From contig NC_092572.1 of the NCBI RefSeq assembly GCF_037975245.1, positions 22,558,489-22,607,488 of the forward strand: 49,000 bases of DNA. The letters run 5' to 3'. Below are positions 29,046 through 42,100 of this stretch, piece after piece (position 1 is the stretch's first letter; every line of letters starts with the position of its first letter). Under the pieces are notes generated by a model. It was given only the letters and a program-made list of their open reading frames with translations. It did not search any database and was not told where the DNA came from. This DNA is from Apostichopus japonicus (taxonomy: Eukaryota; Echinodermata; Holothuroidea; Aspidochirotida; Stichopodidae). The translations under genes were made by a program, and so were the position numbers.

Positions 29046-31634
29046 GTACTGTTAACTCATATTCGAATATTAATTGCATGTGAGCCACGAACTACTTGGT
29101 TACTTGTCTTTACCAATCCAATCGTAACCTTCAGACTATGCAGCCTGGTCAACAAACCGTCTGAATTGGTAAATTTAAACTTTTAAGATTATTTATTGAC
29201 ATAGATTTATTCATAGTACCTGAGCAGTCTGTATCACACATTCTTACAGTGTCAGTTGATGGGTTGTTGTGAAACTGTCTGCTCCACCGCCCTTGAACAA
29301 GAGATGCGCGTTATATATGGCTGATTTAAAGTCATTATAGGGACTAGTCGTTTAACGTTAACGAATATTCCAACCCATACTAGACTGCATACTATCGAGT
29401 CCAACTTTGTTATAGTCACAAACTATATCTTATTTCCATGTTACCATTTATTCATAGCTGGGACTCAATTTCATTTACAAACAAAATGCCTTTAATCATG
29501 ATATCAAGGTATTATTCACCCGTTCAGGGATTTGTTTTAAACTTATGGAAATATTGTATTAAAGGGATTCAAATATTGACAAATATAAAAGCCATTGAGT
29601 TAATTTGAAGAGAAATATAAATATGAGTCATTTAATCACACTAGAAGAAATAATGGCTTTATTAACTTCATGATTGCTCAACACCAATTAAAGAGTTCAT
29701 GGAGTATTCGTCTATTTTTAATGTCAACCGATTATCGTGAAAAGAACAAAAGACATAATATATGATGTGTGCAGGTATACCATGTATTAAACTATCTTAA
29801 AAACATTAACAAGCGTGTGCATTATTTTGAATTAAGATCAAACTAACGCTCTTTTTCATTTCCTACAGGATATTTGCAAAAAGTTTACACCAAAAGTACC
29901 AATATCTAAAATAAAAAGTTCAAACATCTGGGCATAATAGTCCTTGTTATAAGAAAAAACAATTCAGCTTGAAACATTGATTTCTTGGAATCAATAACAG
30001 CTAAATTATTAACTATCCGGAAATCGCAGTCCTTGTTATAAGACAAGACTCGGGTTAAGAACGATCATGGCTTAATGGCTAAATGTCTAGAATATTTCAG
30101 AGCAATTATTAAATTCAAACAACAGGTATGATTACTGTGTGTACATTGTTTTTGCTATATACAAACTGATCTTAGCTGTCCATCCATGACACGCGGTATC
30201 GTTCTAAACGTAAGGTACGACTAGGTATCTACTTATGATATATACAAACTGAAATGTAACACACAACAAAGGACAACTTTTCAGTTAAACTGAGGTAATA
30301 TAAACAACTACCAACGTATGTAGAGACAGCAAAACTAGCTGCTGCATGTGACGATATTATAATAAAAAGAAATTGTAGGTAATTTTACATGTTGCACTTA
30401 ACCTAACAGAAACAACCTAGCGTACACACCACCAATTAACTAGATTTCACAGAATCATCTTCATTCAGTTGTGTTACTACTTGCTATAGAGTTGTTGTTG
30501 CAGGACGAATAGCAAGTTAAGAGATTTTTGCTATAGGAAACGTAACGGATTATTGTCAAGCTGGTACATTTTTATTGCCTAACAAATACATGTAACATCC
30601 TAACAATATTAAACTTCTCTAACTAGATGAAGAATTCACGGCCGTTAATCTTGCAATTCCGTTACAAAGTCAATAAGTCAAAGTGAAATGTACTTTATTA
30701 TTTGTAACCAATCCACTATTTTATCTGGATGTGTTATGCTGACCAGCTATCATCTTACTCCACGAGTCTCCACATAAGTGTTCATAGAATTCGTGGTGCG
30801 ATTCCTTCCAATGGACTGTTTACCTGCCACGGCTCATCCTTCATGTTTTTTGCCACTGTAGACTCCGTGGGAACTGAATGTGAAAATATTAATTGTATTA
30901 CACATGATCAATGTGCACAACTTCCAGTGGCATAAAACTAGTAACCCCTTTGTCATTTGCATTTGAAAAAAATCAGAATCCGAACGATCACTTGTTTTTT
31001 GAAAGGTACTTGTGACATTTGTTCTAAAGATGAGGCTATCATGTTAGAGGAATGTTTATTGTATGCACTATTTTCTAAACACACATGGACACGTTACATT
31101 ATCGGTTTACTTACTTTCATGTTTTTAAGAAGTTCCTTTCGAATTTTCTTTTCAATCTGCAATGAAAATGAAAACAAAGTCGATATTACCTGTGTCGATT
31201 CCGGTTACAATAATTGTATCCAAAATAAAAAGCCAAGAAATCATTACAAGGAACAGAAAATGTTTTGGTTAGACAAGACTTGACCTTCACTAACTTTATA
31301 AGTGGGGTTTCCTTCCAAATTTATAAAATTGTGAACTCTCTGTGTTGAACATGCAAACCATTGGCGACTGATTTATTGATATTTATTAAGTTCACACACA
31401 CAGTGCAGTAATTGCATTCAGTTAAGGCGAAATGATACTCACTTTCATATTTAGTTTCAACATTTCGTTGAATTCACTTCTCTGCATCTGGGATAAGGTA
31501 AAAAGACGTACTAAGATAAACTTTGTCAACATTTAATGGTCACGTGGTTACATCTAGTGTGCACCAACCAAATCCATAATTAAAACAGCGCCGGGCACAT
31601 TTGTACATGTTTATGATATTCTGAACGGCTATAT

Positions 31635-32355
31635 GGAAGCTGGTCACTTCGCCCGACAACCATTTCACCCAACTGCCATTTCGCCCAACCTTACCATTTC
31701 GCCCAACCAGCCTGGTCATTTCGCCCAACCAGCCTGGTCATTTCGCCCAACCTTGATTAAATATTATACTTCAATAAGGAAACGTTCGGGAATTGTTGTA
31801 TTAAGGAAACTTGATGATAGATCAGTGTTTTAGGGTTAGGTTTAATAGGAAACGTTCGGGAATTGTTAACGTTACGGGATACGAACCGAATATTAAGGGA
31901 ACTTGAAGCCATGGTTACAGTCGGTAGGATGGATCAGTGTTTTAGGGGTGTAGTAGTGTAATACTATAACCCAAAATAAATCAAATTGAACTAGTGAAAT
32001 AGAAAAGGTGATACTATAACTTCCATTGTATGCGTAACCGCCTAAAGTAGTGTAATCCTCCCATTATACCCGAAATAACTGCTCAGACTCCGATCGATAT
32101 CGAGCGGACATCACTTTATTTACCTACCACGAAGTAATATAACCCAAAATAAATCAAATTGAACTAGTGAAAAAGAAAAAGTAATATTATTCTGACTGAA
32201 TATGAGTACAAAAATGGTTGGGCGAAATTAACAACAAGGTTGGGCGAAATGACCATGCTGGTTGGGCGAAATGACCAGGCTGGTTGGGCGAAATGACCAG
32301 GTTGGTTGGGCGAAATGGCAGTTGGGCGAAATGGTTGGGCGAAGTGACCAGAAAG
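31635..32355. mobile_element. foldback-type DNA transposon (non-autonomous) with 9-bp target duplication
   Basis: Long inverted ends of about 120-140 bases: 31635-31754 and 32218-32355. Each is built of 22-bp subrepeats (GGTCATTTCGCCCAACCAGC on the left, its reverse complement on the right). The outer ends CTGGTCACTTCGCCC and GGGCGAAGTGACCAG are mirror partners. CGGCTATAT flanks both sides (31626-31634 and 32356-32364). The middle has no transposase; it holds short direct repeats (GGAAACGTTCGGGAATTGTT twice; CCCAAAATAAATCAAATTGA twice). The 9-bp duplication and subrepeated ends recall foldback/MULE-like elements. Confidence 0.85.
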
Positions 32356-32765
32356 CGGCTATATAGCAATAGGAATGAGGTTTTAAGGAACAATTAAAAA
32401 GGGATTGTTTATGTTTCCTGTTTGTATCTACAAAAACCACTTATCTCTAAGACGCTGTGATCTACTTTATTTTTACTTACTCATTACGTGAATGTTATCG
32501 TAGCTTTGAAATAAACAACATTGTAAGCAGTCAACTACATCAATTCCAAGAATTGTCAAACATGGTACAGCATCAACTTTAACATAAGTTGTGGTCCCAA
32601 TTTGTGCACTATTTTTACGTATTTCTCACCAAGTCAGAACATCTCAACCATTAATACTCATTAATGGAAAAATATTAATTGTTTCGTCTTCGTTTGTGTC
32701 GATTGGCTACATTAATCGATACATGCGTACTTTTAGTAGGTTGCATGCATGTAAAGTAATGTAAA

Positions 32766-32771
32766 TTTATT
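32766..32771 (-). promoter_or_regulatory. polyadenylation signal of the micro-exon gene
   Basis: TTTATT on the plus strand is AATAAA on the minus strand, about 175 bases after the stop codon of the minus-strand gene. Confidence 0.5.
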
Positions 32772-32824
32772 CTTAAAAAGGCGCATTACATGTAAAAGCA
32801 TCTCAACGCGTCGTACAACATATA

Positions 32825-32880
32825 CATTGCAAGCAATGAAATAAAATTATTTCATTAAGCGGACGCATAGGCGTCCGTTT
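32825..32880 (-). repeat. three consecutive perfect palindromes in a predicted 3' UTR
   Basis: CATTGC-AA-GCAATG at 32825-32838, AATGAAATAA-AA-TTATTTCATT at 32835-32856, and CGGACGC-ATAG-GCGTCCG at 32860-32877. The first two share four bases. All three lie between the stop codon and polyadenylation signal of the minus-strand gene, so they could form stem-loops in its mRNA. Confidence 0.8.
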
Positions 32881-32943
32881 GCCCTTTTCTGCTTTTTTTT
32901 CTTGCTGCGGAAGCCCGTGGTATGATAGCAGTGAAGATAGTTT

Positions 32944-33176
32944 CTACAGTGTCCGAGTCAGTTGATCGGTTCTTTGTGAACATTCAAGACCTCCGTAGCG
33001 CTGTTAACATTCCATTAATTAAAATATAATACTTTCAGTCGAATTTTAGTGCAGATCATTTCGTCACCGAGTGTACAAAATGGTTTTCTGAGAACATTTA
33101 ACTGATAGATATGTTACTTTACCTCATGGTACGTTACCACACACTGAAACAATGTCGTCATTGAACTTTTTCCGAT
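32944..33176 (-). CDS. micro-exon gene: last two exons and stop
   Basis: 33138-33176 (IGKSSMTTLFQCV; acceptor ...tttcttttag, donor gtaacg) and 32944-33000 (RYGGLECSQRTDQLTRTL then TAG; acceptor ...atgttaacag). Both keep phase 0. They are the weakest part of the model but lead cleanly to a stop and a polyadenylation signal. Confidence 0.6.
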
Positions 33177-36100
33177 CTAAAAGAAAACATACATGTCACA
33201 TAAGGAAAAGAATGTCCGTTTTTTTAGTTTCGTCGGCAAAAGCCCGGATTAATATGTCTAGCATCACTCATGGATAATGTCAGAGAGTGTCACTAAGCTT
33301 TCTGGATAAAGTGTACATGATTAACAACATCCAAGGTGTGTGAAACTTGCGGTTGCATAAGATGTCATTTCTTGCTTTTGGCTATACGAAACTGGTTTGG
33401 TTTGAATGGACGACGGTGTCCACGTACATACAGTCACGTCATAGGCCTATGAGCTGTAGTTATCTTTATTAACACGTGTTTATGTGATAATTATCGCAAT
33501 GCATATTAAAGAGGTGTATCCGATCTTTTAATATTTTTGTTTCTGTCATTATTAACAATAATCTTTAATTGACAAAGCTCATTAGCTACAGGTATGTATG
33601 TGCATGTGAGTTATCAGAATTACATTAACTTATAGTTTAAAACGTATATTTTTTTATTTCAACGATCCATTAAGTTGCTTTTATGCTGCACAGGTCTCAC
33701 CAAGTCTTCATTTGCAAGTTCCGTTATGAATTTAATCCATCGGTCTCGGTCCCACTGCAGATAAAATTAAAATTAACGTTCATGAAGCGGCGTAAGAAAG
33801 TATCTTACAATAAATTGACATGAATGAGCTTACAGTTAATCAATGTCAGCGAGTTTCCTTCTTTTCGTACAGTTTTCTTGATCCAATTAAGTGATTCAAT
33901 CAGTTCTACTCTTAATCACACGATATTGGAACTCCAACTAACATATCAAGCCTTAAATTCACTTCAGTATGACATGTATCGCTCAAAGTAAAACTATTAG
34001 ATGCCTGATCTTACTTCATTTTCTGGTTTCGTAGTAAGGAACGTCTCACCCTGTAGAATGAAATAAAAATAGCAATGCTGGTTAGCAGTACAGATACCCG
34101 CTGTATTCAAAAGATCTGTGTGGTTATACCATTAGCTGGGCCAGTAAGTCTACAAAATGCGGTACACTGCAGTAAAAATTTAAATAAGTGAGAAAGCTTA
34201 AAGAGAATCGTGAAGAATCATATAGGCTAATATATGACGTTTTAATGGCTTACGATCGTGATTCAGAAGATAATAACGTGATCACTACAGTATAGAGTCA
34301 AAACTTAAATATATGAGAAAACTTAACACGACATTTGAAGAATCATACAGGTTAATATACTTAATAAATGACGTAATGATAACTTAAGATCATGATTCAG
34401 AAGATAGTAACGCGATCAATACAGTTTAAATACCTCCTCCGTTTTATTCTTCTTCTTCTCCTTCTTCTCCCTTTTCTCCTTCTCCTTCTGTTGATTAGAT
34501 GTAATGACAGATAATTTGAGTAGATTTAGTGTTGGTCTTCGTCTATTAGTTATGGTCAGCACATAGTCATTATCTGTAGGTCATAATATCTACACTTACA
34601 TTCACAAGCATATAAAACTCAAAAATACGCATGGTGTTAATAAAAAGGGATTGCATTTACTTATTGTGTTGACTATTTACCTTCGTTTCTCCATCATTGA
34701 TAAGTTTGGTCACTTTTTGCTCAAAGCATCTATCTGACAGCTGTTAATGCAACAAAAAAGAGTTTTTAGAAACATTTAGTTACATTATTTAGTGTCTTTA
34801 CAATACTTGGATACTGAGATACTATACACTTACCAATTTCTGTCTGAAGAGGTCCTTCAATTTGTCCATGTATTCGTCAAAAGTTATCTGCAGAAACAAG
34901 AATATGAATTTCGTTTATATATGCATGTAAAATGTATGTATCAATCATAAATGGTAATGTAAACAGTCATACAGATTTGATTACATGTATTCATAATAAT
35001 AAATCTCTATAAACCATGATCCATGAACATTAAAAGTACGCCATTATTGACTAACCTTTCTTTTAGGATTGACAAAGTGCCATAATTCTTCGATAACAAA
35101 CTGGTCAGATGTCTGTCAAATAATAATGAATGCAGAGTTAAGTATAAAGTTAATCTCATCACGCCACAGAAAAGTCTTATTTCATTTAAGCGTCCAAAAA
35201 TAATTCAATACAATTTTTTTCTTCAGTTATTTGTATTAATAGTTAAACACCCAGCTACTTCAATCTTTTCTGTCAGTCTGTCTTCCTTTCATCACAACTG
35301 AGACGTACTCAGATGTCACATGAAAGTATTTATAATATAGTTACTCGACAATACGCTTCGTCATTCACTTACCATCTTCTTCATTATAGTTTGCTCCAGA
35401 AGCTTTATGCCGCGGTCTGATGTAACCTACATGAAATTAATGAAATGTTTGTTCAAGCCAGCCTTTTCATTTTGCATTGAAGGAACATGAAATATGTTCT
35501 AAGGGTAAAGTTTTTATTTCACAGAAACAACAAAACTTATAGGAAAACAAATAGTTCATATCTAATACAGAAAGTAACTAATATTGTTATATATGACAAA
35601 GATTACGACAGTGCATCAAATCGCACACAGATTAGCCACTGATTTACGGATAGTTTATCTTATCTTCAGAAAAGCTGCTCGCATAGACACTCACCTGTGG
35701 ATGATGTGTGTAAGAAGATACATGTTTTTCAACCTCTTCTTGGGAAACCTGGTAAACGATAGAACAGCAAGAAATAGAGATAACGGCCATGAGAACACAA
35801 TTAAAAATTGAGAACATACCAAGTATTAAGAATCTGTCACTGACTTGATGTTACAGTGAAGTCATCATTCTGATTTATGTTACATAATCAAAAAGTACCT
35901 TTGTATTCTGAATCATCTCCACGCATTCGTAAGTCCTTATCTGTGGAAGCAAAAGTGTTCAAAGTAATCATAGTGGTTGCACGGAGAGGTATACTCAAAT
36001 ATGCATAGTAACGCATTCATGGGTGTACAATAAACTAATGACAATAATAAATGACACTAAGGATTATTCACAGCGCCGATATGTGTGCTGATTCGGTGTA

Positions 36101-39100
36101 TGTAACCCATTCGGCACTTTTCGCAATAATTGTTTGTTAAAACCTCATTTCCATTATAATAAAGTTAATATCAATCAAATCGCAAACATAGTAGCTTAAT
36201 CCACGTCAGTTTTCATCACTGTAGTAATGTCATGGTTGTAATGTCATTCGAATTCTCGTCACATTCATGCAGGTACACTAACAATATCGCGTTGCTATGT
36301 ATACTGCAACATTATGTGTCCACAGCGAAAGTCAAAAAGCCCACTGTCTGAACAATTCAAATACACAGACACAGACACGTTGATAAATCGGAATGGTATT
36401 TGTTAACGTATTGTAGATTAGCTATATCATATTAATGTAAGAGTGTAGTGGTTAATTCTCAAAAACAGTTTTCCAAACCGACAATTCTATATTTAATTTT
36501 GACGGATATTATTTGCAAACGTGATTCAATTTCTCTATCTGCCTTGCGTTATTAAAAATATTGACCGTAAGCTTTGACGACCATTTCAATGAGATGTATT
36601 GATGGCCTGAACTTACCATATCAGCATCCATTGAGAATATAATCGCCTCGATGAGAGCTTGCTGTAATATCTGTAGAATAGAAGCAAGGAGTTACGATAT
36701 TCATCTCATTGTTTGACCAGTCCACATCATTTCACCGAGGATATTCAGGATAAAATGAGGATATTCAGTTTACCTTATTTAAGGCGTCTTTTTCAAATTT
36801 CTCGTCGACCGAGTCTGGTAACTTGCGAGATCTTATCTGTTAAAATGAATGAAATTCAGAACAACAACTCATTTTTTATAATATTCATTATATACAATCC
36901 GATACGTACAAAATAATATTGCACAAAGGCATTTACCGGTATCTGTGTGATTTATAGAATGAGAGAATGGATCATTTGAAAAAAAAATACTACAAGCCTC
37001 CATAACTTTAAACTGTACGAATATGGATGTGAAGTTATGGATTCTATTTCTTAAAAGAAAACTAATCAGTTGTTTGGCGTTATCGTTCTGACATATACTA
37101 CCGTTTGGTCCTACATAAATTAAGGCTTTTTTAAGGTTATTTTAAGCTGATTCAGACGTAATTCGTTCTTACTCTGTATTGGTAGACGTAATAGAAAATT
37201 AATATTTGCTACTGGCTACGTTGCTAACCACACCCCTATCTATTCTCATTGCACTTAACCTGGTGATCCATCAATGGATTATTCTGTTTGGTTTTGAGGA
37301 TTTCTTTTTCAAGGTTATATCAGCTGATTCAGACGTAATTCGTTCTTACTCTGTAGTGGTAGACGTAATGGAAAATTCAAATTCGTCTACTGGCTACGTT
37401 ATTATAGCCACAGCCTTATAATATGTTTCAATCAATGTAACATAGCGATCATTAATGTTCGTTGCTGTAACTTTATAATTTAAAATCTTTACCTCATTAG
37501 AAATTTCTTTCATTTTCTCAGATTCCTCCATGAATGGCTGTTTTTCTTTCTGTTGAGGCAGCGAAAGATAGTTAAGGTTATGTTCAACATATAAGGATCA
37601 TGTGCTGATAAATATTCATGACTTTTATATGACAGCCATGATATAATATAAACACTGTCGTCATAGTCGTCTTTGTTTTGACTTTCAATTAACTGATAAC
37701 ATATGAATCTCATTTTATTCTTTTTGTCCCAACCTGGTGATCCATCGATGGATTATTCTGTTTAGTTTTAGGTTATTCTTTGAATCTTCATATGACAACT
37801 GTTTCGCTTAATTCCTCATTGAAAAAGAAGATCTATGGAATTTCATTGTTTCTTTTGTAAATTCTACGATTCTCTTATAGCTATTTTCTAACTAGAAATA
37901 ACTTTCAGTTCAAATTTCATAATAATGGTATTACGTTTTGTCTTTACCACGACAGAATTTTACAAACATTCAGATTAGCTATTACGTCATAAGTGTAACT
38001 GTGAAAGAGCATTTTCCATCGGAATATCCTTTCAATCTACGGTAGATCTGGTTTTTTTTTTATTCCTACTTTACCTCTCCAACAGAATTATTGTCAAGCT
38101 TGATGGGCATCTCAATAGTCTTATCCTGGAAAAGTAAAAAGATACGTTAAAACGTGTAATAATTGTGTAACTAGAGAAGCTCTTAGACTCGTTCGTTTCG
38201 TTACTAAATAAAAGATAAAAAACGTGCTACCAGATACTGCAATACATACCATAAGCTTCTCCCAAACACTCTTGAAGATATTGCACAATCGATTTATTGA
38301 CTGTGAATCGATTTTCTGTGGATAAAAAGAGATTTGAAAGTACAATATGGTAATGCCTTTGGAAGGAAAACTTGATCCATATAACATTATTCAAATCTGC
38401 ACTCGTAAAATAGCGACTTTGTGTTATTGTATGTTACAGTTTGACACATCACAGTTAATATCTTATTCTTCTTTTTCTTCGGCCGCCGTCAATACTGACG
38501 ATTGGCTACCAGTTTGACGCATCTCCTTATCTCCTCCTCCCAGGTAGTTCTGTTCTGAGCTAACGCTTAGCTTGCGCTAGGCTCAATCCTACCCATTCTT
38601 TGTCATACCACTGCTTCTTTTGACGTCCAGCCTTCCTCTTTCCTTCTACCTTCCCCTCTATTATTTGGAGTGTCAATGCACTACCGCTGCCTCTGAGGAT
38701 GTGGCCAAAGTAAGTGAGCTTTCTGTTTACTATTTCTCCAAGCACCTGTCCCTTCACACCAACAGTCAATATAAGCCTGATTAACTTATACATTGAGTTA
38801 ACATAGACTTACCTGCTGAAACTCTTGATATGTAGACTGAAGAAAATACGGTGTCATATACTAAAAATAGAAAAAGTATATGAGTAACGTTATAATCCGA
38901 TCATTTTAGTGATGAACTCTTGGAAACATATCATATATTGATTCAGTCTAAGTATCTTTATCATATTATAGTACGAAACATTAGATAAGTATTGAAAAGA
39001 AGTAGTTCTTACCCAGGGTTACAAAAGAAAACGAAACTATCTAACAGTTAATCGAAAACTGAGACGAGGAAGTAATTAAATAAACTAATAATAGAAATAT

Positions 39101-42100
39101 CAAAATTCCCTCCATTCACTCAATAAGTTTCGCATTGTTTTTTCTTTAAAGTATTATAATATATATTACACGTATCACATGCCTTCAAATACTCCCACAA
39201 TTTAAAAACATCAGGTGTACTGCTGAAAGGTAAATACATTCGTGGGTGTAGAGAACGTATCCTTATTCAGATTAGAGTATTCCAAAAACAATGTTCACGA
39301 TGGATAACACTCACATAATAAGTCTGTGTTTCAGAAAATAGTTCCTCCATGATTGTATCTTCGGAGATCTGAGGTAAGGGAAAGAACAAAGATACCGGTA
39401 TACAGAACCGTATCACGATGAACTGATAACTACATCAAATCTAAAAACGTCAACCATTTGTGACCGGAATATTATCCTGTTAGAGTACCGTTTATCAGAA
39501 ATGTAACGAAAAGTATTTGTAGGGTACAAGGTATACCCATTCAGAAGTTGACCACGCTATTTTGATTGATAACAGTTGGAATGTAACTGGTCCCTGTCAA
39601 ATGTAAAGATTCCCTAACAATAACGCCAAAAAAACGCCATTTAGTAAGTTAAATGGTTGTTTAACTTCTAATAAACTGACTTTAATGCATCGACCTATAT
39701 CTTTCTAAGAATGAGATATTCATATCATCGTACCAGCACATCGGTCGAACGCATGAGAAGCATTGTATAAATTGTGATATTGCTTTTTCACTTCCTTGTT
39801 TTTAATATCGATGTAATTTTACAGGAGGTTAGAGAAAACAACTTACGTAATTATTTAGATAGTATCGTAGTAATGTTGATAAGAAGTCTTCTTTTGAACA
39901 CTGCAAAAAGAAATCAGAGCTTCATTTCAGCAATGTTGAAAGAGAACGAATTGGGTTTTCGACTTTGAAATATATTAAAACCCAAATATTGTTAATGTTA
40001 AAGAATACATTCATGGCAGTAATTAATCCAAGTTATCAATCTGTAGATAGTAGAAAATTATTTTTAGAGTTAAAAAAATACCGATGTTTTTTTTTTTTTA
40101 AGGCACTTGCTAATACTATGAGCTTTAAATCCTTAGAAGGCATAACGGAAGCAAGCTATACTCACGTATCTCTTGTCAACCAAACCCTTTAGTTCGTTCA
40201 TGATGAGATCAAATCCAACCTGCAATCAAATGATTTATGACGTTTAGTAAATTATATTTAACTCTCAGTTAAACACTAAACGAATGGTCTGTTATGTTAC
40301 ACTAAACGAATCACCTGCATGAAGTACTGTTCTTTCGAAGCCAAACCCATGTTTGTGTTATGAACTAGAAACTCTCTCACACACTTTCCAATTCCATGTT
40401 CATTAAGTTGTGTTTTGTTTTCTAACTGCATATACCATTGCATTGTCCATCAGCTGACTAGGCATACAGCTGTTAACAAGGAGTCCTACAACACAAGTTG
40501 TTTCTGTGTATGAATAAGGTTACGTCGAAGTACTCTCTACCGACTTAGACTGGAATCTTTTATGAAAGTAATATGCACATGTTATATCATTAGTAACATG
40601 TAGATGTTAAATCATTAGCAAGATTCAGATGTTATATCATCAGTGACTGGCAGATGTTATATCATTTACATGCGTAAAGTACTTTCTGGGGTCTCAGTCT
40701 TCATGGTGTTGACTGTGGATCTGTGACCATGTAGACTGAGACCCCAGTTGGAGAACACTTTAACCTTACCATACCATTAACGTCATGCCCCTACAGGGGA
40801 TTGAATCCTTAGGTAGCCGTCCTGACCTAGTACGAATCAGCAGAGAGAGGCTGTGGATGCAACGCCTTCGCACCATTCAACCTCATGGGCTCAACATTCA
40901 GGAAGGACATGACTAACTTTTCTTCTTTCCCCCCACTTCTTCCTTGCCCCTCCCTCCCCCCACCATCACTCCTCTCCTCATAGCCCTCTTCCACCCTTTT
41001 TTCTCCATACCTTTCTGTCTTTGACCTTCTCCAGTTTATTTTCTATCCCCTTCCCTTAATCCTCTTTTTGTCCCTCCACTGTTTATTTCATACCTCTCCT
41101 CTTCCCCTGTTGGATTCTACCTTTCTTTCTTCTCTCCATCTCTTGTCTACCAATCCCCTTACAACAATCTCTTTGTGTTCACCATGCTCATTAACCTGTC
41201 TGTATTCTGTGCGTGTTTTTGTCCCGTCTGTTACTGTTACTTATCATTTAGCCTTTGAAGAAGATCCTGCTAGGATCGAAACGTCAGGCCAACTTACTTT
41301 TACGCATTCTCCTACTTTTACACAGGCTCTGTATTGCATGAGCAGTTTGCTAACAGTTTTATTTTATTTTGGAATCTTTTAAGTAAGTAACCTGCAGATA
41401 TTATATCATTTACATGCGTACATGCAAACGACAATCACTCCATCAATTTGATTTTGTACTTTTAATCAGTAGTAAATAATGACTTGTGATATACGTGATA
41501 CGCTACAAACGTCTAAACGGGTAGCTATACAATCAATATATTTTTTTTATTAATTAATTAATTTATTTGTTTCTTATTCATGATACTTACGATGGGTCAA
41601 CATCGTATGCTATCATCATACATTATTACGTATTATTGTATGCTATCATCATACTTACGATGCTTTCGCTGACCAAGGATCCTGATGACTTAACATAACG
41701 TAATAATCCAATCTGAAGCAATGACGCAGAACGGTGTATGGTTAGCATGGTATGCGTCTGGATTGTTTGTCATTTGAAATTATTGATATTAATAATGCAA
41801 TTATCTCATGCATGCATGGTATTTCGTTGATGAAATAATTTCAACAAACGTTTTTCTAACGTTGTCTAGTGGCGTATGGCCATGGCCATTCACTAATCAT
41901 GATAACGTTCAAGGCGACCACGACGATGATGATGATCACGATGATAATTTTGGCAATTCAGCAAACAATGTTATTGTTCCTTTTTGTTATCTTTTTCCTG
42001 CCCTTCATTCTTTCCTGTCGTTTTAATTGACATTATATAATTACATTTAACATAAGTCGAGCATTGGGTGATAAAACTTACAACTCTTTTTTGAAGTAGT

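Larger units (their letters stand above)
26918..31625. other. intergenic region between the convergent genes
   Basis: After the 3' UTR of the pseudokinase receptor I see no exon with convincing splice signals or domain content. A frame of 108 codons at 30957-31283 has no recognisable feature and no support. Two tandem arrays are listed separately. Confidence 0.5.

Noticed and set aside
30957-31283. 108-codon open frame
   Set aside because: No domain, repeat, splice or codon evidence; AT-rich intergenic sequence between two 3' ends.
40315-40370. Possible extra micro-exon (MGLASKEQYFMQ) on the minus strand
   Set aside because: Donor gtgatt is weak and the only acceptor gives phase 1 entry, unlike all neighbours.
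41068-41382. 104-codon Leu/Ser/Pro-rich frame
   Set aside because: C/T-rich 3' spacer of the Penelope-like relic, not coding; the matching minus frames at 45316-45734 are its counterpart.
41896-41950. Asp/His-rich stretch (GDHDDDDDHDDN)
   Set aside because: A short GATGAT-type simple repeat with no exon signals around it.
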